From contig JAQTQZ010000019.1 of assembly GCA_028712695.1 (NCBI GenBank), positions 1 through 64,000 of the forward strand: a DNA stretch of 64,000 nt. The letters run 5' to 3'. The translations under genes and the position numbers were made by a program. The notes under the pieces are model-generated. The model did no database searches, was not told the origin of the DNA, and saw nothing but the letters and a program-made list of their open reading frames with translations. Below are positions 48,712-56,052 of the stretch, piece after piece (the first letter of the stretch is position 1; the number at the start of each line of letters is the position of its first letter). The DNA comes from Methylovulum sp. (GTDB taxonomy: Bacteria; Pseudomonadota; Gammaproteobacteria; Methylococcales; Methylomonadaceae).

Positions 48712-49767
48712 ATGACTAAAGTAAAATTAATCCTCCTTATCGTGTTGCCGCTCTGGCTAACATTAGCGTCACAAACGAGTTATGGCCGTCATGCCGCCAT
48801 TCTTGTCGAAGCCGATAGCGGCCGCATAATATACGAAGCTGATGCAAGCCATTCATGGTATCCCGCTTCGCTTACTAAAGTCATGACGCTGTACGTTGCT
48901 TTTACTGCCCTGGATCAAAAAAGGATTCATTTGCATGACACCGTAATCACCTCACCTCATGCCGCACGTCAGCCTAATAGCAAACTCGGTCTAAGGACGG
49001 GTGAAGCATTAACAGTCCAGGAAGCCATCTTGGCAATCATTACCCGCTCTGCAAACGACGCAGCAGTTGCCCTTGCCGAACACATGGCAGGTAATGAAGA
49101 AAATTTCGCCACGAGAATGACTGCAACAGCCCATGCTTTAGGCATGTATGACAGCCATTTCATGAACGCCACAGGACTACCACACCAATGGCAAGTCACA
49201 ACGCCACGGGATATGGCCTTATTGGCTTGGCGGGTGCAAAGGGACTTCCCTAATTTTTATGGCTATTTTTCTACCCATAGCTTTTATTTTAGAGGCACAG
49301 AATTGCGCGGCATTAATAAGTTCACCGCCAATTATCCTGGGGCTGAAGGTATGAAAACTGGATTTACCTGCGGCTCCGGTTACAACTTGATGTCCTCCGC
49401 CTATCAAAATAACAAACGGCTGATTGGCGTGGTGTTAGGCGGATCGACCAGTGCTGAACGCTACCAATTGATGACGCGCATGATGGATGATGGCTTTGCT
49501 GATAACTTCAATCCGTCACAGGAAAAACATATCACGGCAATACCTGCAAAAATGACAAGCCCCGCCCCCTATCTGCTTGATTGCGGTAATGGAGCCCCTA
49601 ATCGTAAGGTCACTTACTCTAGCCACCCGGCAACAGTAAAATCCCACAAGCTTGTCAGCAAAAGCAAAAAATCAAGCAAAACAAAAACTAAACTGAGACT
49701 TTCCAATAGCAAAAAATCAAAACTAAAACCCATAAAACACAATAAAACCCATTACCGGCATAGCTAG
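48712..49767 (+). CDS. D-alanyl-D-alanine carboxypeptidase (S11)
   Basis: This low-molecular-weight PBP trims peptidoglycan stem peptides. The 351-residue precursor has a signal peptide (cleavage near YGR, residue 25), the active serine in PASLTKVMTLY, SAND in ITRSANDAAVALAEHM, and KTG in GMKTGFTCGSGYN. The C-terminus lacks the usual PBP5 membrane amphipathic helix; instead it ends in about 50 residues rich in Lys and Ser (KSKKSSKTKTKLRL...). That tail may bind anionic wall polymers. It is monocistronic downstream of the GH17 gene. Confidence 0.93.
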   Translation: MTKVKLILLIVLPLWLTLASQTSYGRHAAILVEADSGRIIYEADASHSWYPASLTKVMTLYVAFTALDQKRIHLHDTVITSPHAARQPNSKLGLRTGEALTVQEAILAIITRSANDAAVALAEHMAGNEENFATRMTATAHALGMYDSHFMNATGLPHQWQVTTPRDMALLAWRVQRDFPNFYGYFSTHSFYFRGTELRGINKFTANYPGAEGMKTGFTCGSGYNLMSSAYQNNKRLIGVVLGGSTSAERYQLMTRMMDDGFADNFNPSQEKHITAIPAKMTSPAPYLLDCGNGAPNRKVTYSSHPATVKSHKLVSKSKKSSKTKTKLRLSNSKKSKLKPIKHNKTHYRHS

Positions 49768-49885
49768 AGACAGGCCTAAGGTTTACATTGCACATGCACA
49801 ACCTATCGTCGTTGATTATCTGTAAACTTCCCCCTCATCTTGTTAAGGACGGACGTTTTGAGCGCAGGATTTTCTAGGAAATTAA

Positions 49886-50791
49886 GTGGATAATTTATTT
49901 TTTCGGGACATTTTGGATTCGCTCGAAGAACAACTTGCGATTATTGACAACCAAGCATTCATTACCTTTGTCAATGAGAGTTGGATGAAATTTTATGTTG
50001 AAAATGGCGGCAATCCCAACTATCAATGGCTAGGCCGCAATTATCTGAAAGTTTGTGAGGCCTCCCATTTCAACGGTGACGTCTTAGCAATTGACGCAAT
50101 TACCGGCATAAAATCCGTTTTGCAAGGCGACCGCCCCGCCTTTTCTTTCGAATATCCCTGCCATAGCCCCAATACACAACGCTGGTTTATTCTTCGGATG
50201 GTTCCCGCTAAAGGGCGTCATGGGACTGCGTTCGTTTTGACCCATCAGAATATAACGTTGCGAAAACTAGCCGAGCAAGCAATAACAAAGCAATCTCTAC
50301 ACGACCCTCTTACCGGCCTGTCAAACCGGCGACATTTCGATATTTTCATGGAAGAGCAATGGCGCCGATGCAAAAGGGACTGCACCGCGATTTGCATCAT
50401 GATGCTTGATCTCGACAACCTCAAACGCTATAACGACGAATACGGCCATCTTGCCGGAGACGAATGCTTAAAAAACGTTGCCGATATTCTCCAACCCTAT
50501 GCGGCCAGGGCATCAGACCTTTGCATAAGATTCGGCGGCGATGAGTTTTCATTGGTGCTCGGCAACAGTACTATTGAACACGGGACAGCCATCGCCCATA
50601 AAATAATCAACGCGGTCTCTCATCTTGGAATGCACCTGCCTAATCGCGGGCAAGTCGGCATCAGCATAGGCTTGACATGCCGCATACCGGAAAAATCCGG
50701 TGGCATCACCTTAAAGGACTGCATCGCCCTTGCAGACAGGGCGCTTTATAAAGCCAAAAAAAATGGCAGGAACAGGCTAGAAATCCTCTAA
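49886..50791 (+). CDS. PAS-GGDEF diguanylate cyclase
   Basis: The 301-residue soluble protein has an N-terminal PAS-like sensor domain (about 1-125, LEEQLAIIDNQAFITFVNESW and FVLTHQNITLRKLAEQAI) and a C-terminal GGDEF domain. The active site is CIRFGGDEFSLVL, with RASD five residues before it as an I-site. The GTG start at 49886 is supported by AGGA six bases upstream. No membrane segment. Together with the 3210-4280 cyclase, it feeds a c-di-GMP pool. Confidence 0.92.
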   Translation: MDNLFFRDILDSLEEQLAIIDNQAFITFVNESWMKFYVENGGNPNYQWLGRNYLKVCEASHFNGDVLAIDAITGIKSVLQGDRPAFSFEYPCHSPNTQRWFILRMVPAKGRHGTAFVLTHQNITLRKLAEQAITKQSLHDPLTGLSNRRHFDIFMEEQWRRCKRDCTAICIMMLDLDNLKRYNDEYGHLAGDECLKNVADILQPYAARASDLCIRFGGDEFSLVLGNSTIEHGTAIAHKIINAVSHLGMHLPNRGQVGISIGLTCRIPEKSGGITLKDCIALADRALYKAKKNGRNRLEIL

Positions 50792-50873
50792 AAACCTGTT
50801 CAAACCCTTTTGAAACATTGCAGGGCTAGACGCTCGCTTTTAAAAATTTCAACGGGATTAAACAACAATCAAG

Positions 50874-51374
50874 TTAGCTACGCCCCAGATAGCGCGATAA
50901 CGCGAACCGTATCAACAAAAGCGTCATCATCACCGGATATAATAAAAAATGTTGTGGTAACTGTAGGCTTACTAACACGCCTACCATAATTATCCAAGGC
51001 TGGACTATATTGTTATTAGCAAACGTCCTCATCTGTTTAAGGCTCATATCATCAATGTGCGGTCGCTGGCCAAGCGCCCGCATCTCAATAAAAGCCGCCA
51101 AAAACACAAAATAAAGCGGAAAAAAGAAAAACATTGGCGAACCCTCATTAAAAAGGGAATGCCAATAAGCAAACCAGGCCAGCAAGGTGCTACTGGAAAA
51201 AAGATCGTGCCAAATCGTTGCGGAGCCTTTTTTAAAAACAACTCCTAAAATACTGGCAATAGCCAAAAAAGTACCTATATAGATTATAAATGGCATTATT
51301 AATAAACTTGGCAAAGGACTTGCCATTTGTACTATAAAACAAAGGGCTAGGCTAAGGGCGATAAACAAGAACAT
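50874..51374 (-). CDS. Integral membrane protein of unknown function
   Basis: The 166-residue product has about five hydrophobic segments (4-23, 25-48, 58-75, 80-98, 125-155) and a short soluble loop (MRALGQRPHIDDMSLKQMRTFANN). It ends in RYLGRS. No family motif was recognised. It is alone on the minus strand, convergent with the cyclase gene. The 315-base gap upstream to mlaA shows no gene. Confidence 0.62.
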   Translation of the reverse strand: MFLFIALSLALCFIVQMASPLPSLLIMPFIIYIGTFLAIASILGVVFKKGSATIWHDLFSSSTLLAWFAYWHSLFNEGSPMFFFFPLYFVFLAAFIEMRALGQRPHIDDMSLKQMRTFANNNIVQPWIIMVGVLVSLQLPQHFLLYPVMMTLLLIRFALSRYLGRS

Positions 51375-51689
51375 GACAATAACTCCTGGCAGGTAAAAAC
51401 CAAACGATGCACATAAGCTTATCAGCTAATATTTATACACAAATTATTTTTGGTTAAGTAAAATGAGACGGATAGATTAAAAATCACCGGCAATCATTTA
51501 TAAAATAACTGATAACGTTAAAGTTATTAAGACCTTATGCACAAAGTTTCCCCAGACTCTATGGGCAGGTGATTAGAGGTGATCTGTTTAGCCTTTAACC
51601 ATTGACGCCATTCCAATGATAAAATTACTTTTTAAAACTACTCGCTGCATCCGTAATCTAGCGCTATAAAACAATAACAAGGAACCATC

Positions 51690-52532
51690 ATGCGTTTACA
51701 AAACAACCCAACTCCGCCGCTATTAAGCAGCCTAGCTATCGCCATGACGTTAGTCGGCTGTGCAACGCCCCCCGCCCACCAAGATGACCCTTGGTACAGT
51801 TGGAACCATGGCACCCAAACATTCAACGATACGGTTGACAAATTTATTGTGAAACCACTAGGCCAAGGCTATGAATATATTACACCTGAGCCCGTTAACC
51901 GAGGCATCTCCAATTTATTCAGTAATATCAATGATATTGGCGTGACAGTAAACGACATGCTCCAGTTCAAACTGTTACAGGGCGGTATGGATGCCAGCCG
52001 TTTTCTCTTAAACACCACCGTCGGCGTAGTCGGCTTGTTTGATGTTGCAACCCCCTTCGACTTGCCTAAGCATGATGAAGATTTTGGTCAGACCTTAGGT
52101 TATTGGGGCGTAGGATCAGGGCCTTATCTGGTATTGCCGTTCTTTGGCCCAAGCTCGCCACGGGACACAGTTGGACGGATTGGTGACGCTTTATTAAATC
52201 CGCTGACTTATGTTTCCTTTATGGGGACCACTGCCAGTGCCGCCACCGCAGGCTCTAAAGTGGTCGATATTGCCGATAACAGGGCTGATATGATGCGCAC
52301 AGAAAAAATAGTTGATGAAGCCTCGATTGACGACCGTTACGACTTTATAAAAAACTCTTATCAACAGCATCGTGAATACCTTATTAATGATGGCAATTCA
52401 CCTGTCGATGAGATTGAGCTTGAAGATGATATGTCCGATGGGAGCGATAACTCCCCTTCAACCTCAGATTCGACCAGCAACACTTCCGGCGGTCATGTTT
52501 TAAATTTGTCGGCACCTGAAGAAGAGAAATGA
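51690..52532 (+). CDS. mlaA: Phospholipid-binding lipoprotein MlaA
   Basis: MlaA removes mislocalised phospholipids from the outer leaflet of the outer membrane. The 280-residue precursor has lipobox LVGC (Cys near residue 24). The VacJ domain follows: DPWYSWNHGTQTFNDTVDKFIVKPLGQGYEYITPEPV, then NTTVGVVGLFDVATPFDLPKHDEDFGQTLGYWGVGSGPYLVLPFFGPSSPRD. The C-terminal 50 residues are an acidic, serine-rich tail that is probably disordered. Other mla genes are not in the window. Confidence 0.94.
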   Translation: MRLQNNPTPPLLSSLAIAMTLVGCATPPAHQDDPWYSWNHGTQTFNDTVDKFIVKPLGQGYEYITPEPVNRGISNLFSNINDIGVTVNDMLQFKLLQGGMDASRFLLNTTVGVVGLFDVATPFDLPKHDEDFGQTLGYWGVGSGPYLVLPFFGPSSPRDTVGRIGDALLNPLTYVSFMGTTASAATAGSKVVDIADNRADMMRTEKIVDEASIDDRYDFIKNSYQQHREYLINDGNSPVDEIELEDDMSDGSDNSPSTSDSTSNTSGGHVLNLSAPEEEK

Positions 52533-52573
52533 GCTGATCGTGCGGATATTAGGCAAATAAATCACGGGCGCCA

Positions 52574-53374
52574 ATGAAAACCAGACAGCTTAATTATTCT
52601 GCGGCAAGCTACAGCAATTTGCTTAAGAATCAGCAGCACCAGTTTGCCGCAGCCCATGCGTTACGGATTTACAAAAGCAATACAATCTACAGCTTCATCC
52701 CCAAAAACGCCTGCTCTACCCTAAGAGTGTCACTTGCTTTAGCCAATGGCTGCATTGCTGATAAAGCCGACTTTAATTGGATTCATCAAAACAACGGGAC
52801 TTTTGTCGCAGACCTTGCCAGTTTGGCACTGGCTGATTACACGTTTGTTGTCTTAAGATGCCCTTATGCCCGGCTGGCCAGCGCATATCTGGACAAAATA
52901 GTCGACCGGACAACCGAAGCATGGATGCTTTACGATGCGCTGGACAGAAAACTAGACCCTGCCGACATGACATTCAGGTGGTTTGTAAAAGCCATCACCC
53001 ACCCAAAACTGTTGCATACCAACATCCATTGGCGGCCTCAAGTGGATTATCTGGTTTATAAAGACTATGACGATTATTTTTGTTTGGAAAACTTCCCTAC
53101 CGCAAAAACAGTTATAGAAACAAAAGCCAAGCTAGACATAGTTGACGCCAGAAAGTTGACTAAACACGGCACCGACCGCTTTACCCTATTAAGCGACCAC
53201 AACTATGCCGATTGTCGGCCTGACGAAATCAGCGCATTAAAAAAGCGAGGGCAACTGCCTGCACCCAATGCGCTCTATGATGATGAAATTGCCGCCCTTG
53301 TTGGCAAACATTTCAAAAAAGACATCACGTTATACAAAGCGTTATTTGGTGTAAAAAACTTGATGTTTTCATAG
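52574..53374 (+). CDS. Sulfotransferase family 2-like protein
   Basis: The 266-residue protein has the sulfotransferase PAPS-binding loop near residue 40 (SFIPKNACSTLRVSLALANG) and the 3'-phosphate site VVLRCPYARLASAYLDKIVD. A WRPQVDYLVYKDYDDYF segment follows. These match the carbohydrate sulfotransferase group (PF03567). It would sulfate a glycan or small acceptor; the acceptor is unknown. It lies 41 bases after mlaA on the same strand and could be co-transcribed. No PAPS synthesis genes are near. Confidence 0.83.
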   Translation: MKTRQLNYSAASYSNLLKNQQHQFAAAHALRIYKSNTIYSFIPKNACSTLRVSLALANGCIADKADFNWIHQNNGTFVADLASLALADYTFVVLRCPYARLASAYLDKIVDRTTEAWMLYDALDRKLDPADMTFRWFVKAITHPKLLHTNIHWRPQVDYLVYKDYDDYFCLENFPTAKTVIETKAKLDIVDARKLTKHGTDRFTLLSDHNYADCRPDEISALKKRGQLPAPNALYDDEIAALVGKHFKKDITLYKALFGVKNLMFS

Positions 53375-53380
53375 GCCAAA

Positions 53381-53415
53381 AGGTGGGCAGAAAAGCGTTG
53401 CGTTGCCTACCCTAC
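53381..53415. repeat. Hairpin with GTAGGG-type arms after the sulfotransferase gene
   Basis: GGTGGGCA near 53382 pairs with TGCCTACC near 53406-53413 with one wobble. The right end reads GTAGGGTAGGCA on the minus strand, resembling the ends of repeats at 55180 and 61889. It may act as a terminator, but no U-run follows. Confidence 0.45.
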
Positions 53416-53747
53416 TTAGCTTTTGTGCTTGTCTCTTGAGACAAGAAATCCAGTTTTTTCGTCAACAACACAGGTTTGTTTACTTCCTTCATATCCATAA
53501 CGCAAAGACCTGAATATTTCCATGATGAACTTAATTAAGGCTCGTTCTTTATTTTCAGGTTTCCAAATAAACTGATACAGAGCTTTCCCCCAATCTTCTG
53601 ACTTGGAAAATATCTCTCGGTGTTGCTGAGTGCGTGTTCAACACGATCATAGGCTTTCGATATTTTCTCCCTATCCTGTGGGGGATGGCAGTGGTTAATG
53701 TTGCCAACCAGGAAATTGGTTCGTGCTAAGGCGCTTTTTAGGGGCAT
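53416..53747 (-). pseudogene. Frameshifted gene of unknown function
   Basis: The ATG frame at 53747 gives MPLKSALARTNFLVGNINHCHPPQDREK and about 46 residues. Near 53610 the coding character moves to another frame, which reads FSKSEDWGKALYQFIWKPENKERALIKF and ends DEKTGFLVSRDKHKS before a stop at 53416-53418. Joined, they would make about 110 residues. The break lies at a T-rich run. It lies 21 bases after the stop of the PIN fragment on the same strand. Family not recognised. A sequencing error would give the same picture. Confidence 0.55.
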
Positions 53748-53767
53748 GAATAAAAACTAAGTGATGA

Positions 53768-54009
53768 TTAATTGGGAATACTATCTGGCTTACCCATATT
53801 TAAATTGGCTAGCTTGCCGTTTTTAATAAATTTTTCATCAAAGGTATAGAAAACCTCAACATCGGTATTGGCGCAATAATGCAAGGCATCGGCAAAATCC
53901 AGGCCTTTACCATAAAGCTCACAGGCTTGTGCCACTTGCCAAGCATTTTCTATAGTCAAATTAGGCCAGCCACAGATGGTTAAGATTGACCGTAATTGAC
54001 TGGCGTGGC
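53768..54009 (-). pseudogene. Truncated PIN-domain toxin (VapC-like), C-terminal half
   Basis: Residues up to the stop at 53768 match the second half of VapC-type PIN RNases: LTICGWPNLTIENAWQVAQACELYGKGLDFADALHYCANT and VEVFYTFDEKFIKN, including the DFADALHY and TFDEKF acidic motifs. The open frame extends to 54157, but its first 55 residues have no PIN character, so the N-terminal catalytic Asp is missing. PIN homology ends near 54005, exactly where a 20-bp direct repeat (54010-54029) begins. No functional vapB precedes it. Confidence 0.75.
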
Positions 54010-54029
54010 AACGCGATAAGGTGCGCTGA
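54010..54029 (+). repeat. 20-bp direct repeat, copy A
   Basis: AACGCGATAAGGTGCGCTGA is identical to copy B at 54830-54849, 820 bases away in the same orientation. The two copies bound a segment carrying the PEP-CTERM-type gene. Copy A abuts the break in the PIN gene and is followed by TGGGAACAAG, an end typical of the nearby palindromes. Confidence 0.8.
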
Positions 54030-54192
54030 GTGGGAACAAGGCGATGGTTTCGGATGTTTTTGCTGTGGCTCGTTGTTGCCCCCCACCCCGAAATTTGGTT
54101 AATATAGCGGAGTGGCTGCACGGGATTTCGCTTATCGACCCAGGTAGTTACAACCACTTCCGCAACCCTTAATTTAGAGATTAGAACCCACC

Positions 54193-54741
54193 ATGAAAAA
54201 ATCGCTTATCGCCGCCGGCTTCGCGCTGGCTTTTGCCATGCCGCAAGCCGAAGCTAGCTTGTTCAATTTTTCCTACGCTTCCAGCCTCGGCACACTCGCC
54301 GGTACGCTGGATGGCGTCCTGCAAGCCGACCACAACACGGTGACCGTGAACTCGATTGTGGATTTTGCCACGTTCAACGGCACACCGGCGCCCTCGCTGG
54401 CGTTCGTCAGCAGCTATGATACTGCCGCCGGTTTAGCCCCCGGCCTGTTGCCCACCGTGACGCTGGATGGCAGTTTCATCGATTTCATCGCCTGCGTGTC
54501 GTCTGCTTGTTTAAGCGACAGCACTACTTCTGCTTTCGTGTTTGCCGTCGGCAATGGCGTTGCGGGCGTGATAGGTAATCCTGTTTACGCAGGCCAAGGT
54601 GTGTTCGGCTCCTTACCCAGCGGAGAGACCTTCAACCTGGCCAACTGGCAGATTAGCACCACCGCCGTGCCTGCCCCTGCGACCTTGCCGCTGTTGGCCA
54701 TCGGCGGCGCAGCCATTTGGCGGCGACGCAAGGCGGCTTAA
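54193..54741 (+). CDS. PEP-CTERM-type sorting-signal protein
   Basis: The 182-residue precursor has a Sec signal (cleavage after AEA near residue 21) and a Ser/Thr/Gly-rich beta-type body with two cysteines in ACVSSACLS. Its C-terminal tail reads VPAPATLPLLAIGGAAIWRRRK: a V-P-x-P motif, a hydrophobic segment and an arginine cluster, as in PEP-CTERM proteins sorted by an exosortase. No exosortase or glycan-export gene is in the window. Codon third positions look more G/C-rich than in neighbouring genes, which suggests transfer. It lies between 20-bp direct repeats. Confidence 0.83.
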   Translation: MKKSLIAAGFALAFAMPQAEASLFNFSYASSLGTLAGTLDGVLQADHNTVTVNSIVDFATFNGTPAPSLAFVSSYDTAAGLAPGLLPTVTLDGSFIDFIACVSSACLSDSTTSAFVFAVGNGVAGVIGNPVYAGQGVFGSLPSGETFNLANWQISTTAVPAPATLPLLAIGGAAIWRRRKAA

Positions 54742-54764
54742 TCCCGCATCCCTGTGGTTCGCCC

Positions 54765-54791
54765 GTTCCCAAGCCCCGCCGCTTGGGAAAC
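54765..54791. repeat. Palindromic repeat unit P0 (GTTCCCAAGC family)
   Basis: GTTCCCAAGC (54765-54774) and GCTTGGGAAAC (54781-54791) form an almost perfect stem directly after the PEP-CTERM-type gene. It shares its arms with units at 54891 and 54970. Confidence 0.75.
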
Positions 54792-54829
54792 CCACTATCC
54801 CATTCCCACGCGCCGCGTCACTGCCATTA

Positions 54830-54849
54830 AACGCGATAAGGTGCGCTGA
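54830..54849 (+). repeat. 20-bp direct repeat, copy B
   Basis: Identical in all 20 bases and orientation to copy A at 54010-54029. It lies between palindrome P0 and the palindrome cluster. Confidence 0.8.
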
Positions 54850-54890
54850 TATAGGATGTGCCGACGTGAGGAGGCGCATCGTTCTGCTTG

Positions 54891-54993
54891 TTCCCAAGCT
54901 CCAGCTTGGGAATGCAGTTTTGGAAGCTCTAGCTTCCAGAAATATCGAAGCTAGAGCTTCTGAGCTATAGTTCCCAAGCCAGAGCTTGGGAAC
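54891..54993. repeat. Cluster of four short palindromes
   Basis: Four hairpins lie in 103 bases. P1 at 54891-54912 has TTCCCAAGCT arms. P2 at 54921-54938 has TGGAAGCT arms. P3 at 54947-54960 has GAAGCT arms. P4 at 54970-54993 has GTTCCCAAGC arms. Each has a 2-4 base loop. P1, P4 and P0 (54765) belong to one family; P2 and P3 to another. This is the pattern of REP/BIME-type elements. No REP-associated transposase is in the window. Confidence 0.8.
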
Positions 54994-54997
54994 AAGC

Positions 54998-55138
54998 GAA
55001 TTACTTCAAGCCCCGATTTATCTGGATCAAGACGTGGAGCGATATTTAAGCCAAAAATGTAGCCCCGACCATTTGTAAATCTTGGTTAATGATTTGTTAC
55101 GCAAAGACATTGAAATCGCCCAGCGAATTGCGGTTTAA
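54998..55138 (+). pseudogene. Degenerate antitoxin-like remnant
   Basis: One frame reads APIYLDQDVERYLSQKCSPDHL, then a TAA at 55076-55078, then ILVNDLLRKDIEIAQRIAV and a stop at 55136. The VNDLLRKDIE segment resembles the C-terminal helix of small ribbon-helix-helix antitoxins. The 5' end runs into palindrome P4, so no start codon remains. The family call is tentative. Confidence 0.45.
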
Positions 55139-55179
55139 CGATTGTCGTCCACATTGGACAACTGTCATCGAAACAACAC

Positions 55180-55237
55180 GTAGGATGGGCTGGGCACGAA
55201 GCCTATCGGCAAATCACGCACAGAGTGAATCCCCTAC
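55180..55237. repeat. Dispersed repeat with GTAGG...CCTAC ends
   Basis: GTAGGATGGGC at the left and CCCCTAC at the right give near-inverted ends over 58 bases. Similar GTAGG-type sequence occurs at 30268, 53413 (reverse) and 61889. It looks like a copy of an intergenic repeat family, probably non-coding. Confidence 0.45.
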
Positions 55238-55310
55238 ATCCGAATTACCCAATTGCGTTGGTTAAATAAAGAGCTAATATAAGGGCTTAATTTAGCCTTT
55301 AGGTGTGATC

Positions 55311-55562
55311 ATGCAACCCATATTAGCCCCATTCAGCGCAAGCATCTCAGAACTAAAGAAAACCCTGACCGCTTTGCTTAATCAGGCACAAAGTGAGGTC
55401 ATTGCCATTCTTAACCATAATCTACCTACCGCGTACCTTGCCCCCGCTGATGTTTATCAACAACTTTTTGAGAAAATCGAAGATTACGAGTTGGCTAAAA
55501 TCATCCTAGAACGGCAAGCCGAAAAACACTTGGCAATTGATGTGCCGCTTGATGACTTATAA
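55311..55562 (+). CDS. Phd/YefM-type antitoxin
   Basis: The 83-residue protein (from ATG 55311; AGG seven bases upstream) has FSASISELKKTLTALLNQAQSEVIAILNHNLPTAYLAPADVYQQLFEKIED, the Phd/StbD-like DNA-binding fold. Such antitoxins bind their own promoter and neutralise a RelE-type toxin. The reading frame is intact, but the toxin gene that overlaps its 3' end is decayed, so it is now an orphan antitoxin. Confidence 0.85.
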   Translation: MQPILAPFSASISELKKTLTALLNQAQSEVIAILNHNLPTAYLAPADVYQQLFEKIEDYELAKIILERQAEKHLAIDVPLDDL

Positions 55563-55836
55563 GTTAAAGTTCCTACCGAGTGCAAAAAAATAATGTGATC
55601 AACGGGATAACAGCATCAAAGCACAATTTAAAAGCAAGCTGGGCAAGTGTTTAGAAAATCCACATATCCGCGCAAACCGATTAACTGGTTTTGATTGCGC
55701 CTATAAAATCAAGCTTCGTTCAGCAGGTTATCGGCTTGTTTACGAAGTTGATGACAAGAAATCATTGTTTTTGTTATTGCCGTAGGTAAAAGGGAAAACA
55801 AGTGTGTACGATAAAGCAAGAGGCAGAAAAAACTGA
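55552..55836 (+). pseudogene. Decayed RelE/ParE-family toxin
   Basis: The ATG at 55552 overlaps the antitoxin by 11 bases, a normal toxin-antitoxin arrangement. The frame reads TYKLKFLPSAKK, then TAA at 55585-55587, then DNSIKAQFKSKLGKCLENPH and LTGFDCAYKIKLRSAGYRLVYEV, clearly RelE. Near 55783 a second stop interrupts it; the family motif AVGKRE reads in the +1 frame there, and VYDKARGRKN returns in the original frame. At least one nonsense change and two small frameshifts make it inactive. Confidence 0.8.
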
Positions 55837-56015
55837 TCTGTCTGGCTTGAGTGTAAAAAGCCCCGGTCACGCCGTCTTATACAACAAAGCCGCCCGCACA
55901 CAACGCACACTCTGTAACTGTAAACCCCATCGAATTGCCCAAAAACTGGCTTGAGCGCGTTTTTTTCTATTCGGGCAAGTTAAGGATCACCTCACTTTCA
56001 GTCCGTAAATCAAAC

Positions 56016-56048
56016 CCGCCAGCTTTAGCTGGCGGTTGTTTGTTTTTT
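56016..56048. terminator. Strong terminator beside the TolC-like gene
   Basis: CCGCCAGC (56016-56023) pairs with GCTGGCGG (56028-56035) around a 4-base loop, followed on the plus strand by TTGTTTGTTTTTT. On the minus strand the hairpin starts 18 bases past the TolC-like stop and is followed by GTTTGATTT. It probably works in both directions, shielding the efflux gene from the decayed region. Confidence 0.82.
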
Positions 56049-56052
56049 GCTA

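Noticed and set aside
54010-54157. N-terminal 55 residues of the open frame containing the PIN fragment
   Set aside because: They translate the direct repeat and unrelated sequence; PIN homology starts only below about 54009, so they were left out of the pseudogene.
54765-54993. CRISPR array
   Set aside because: The repeats are unequal palindromes with irregular spacing and no spacers or cas genes.
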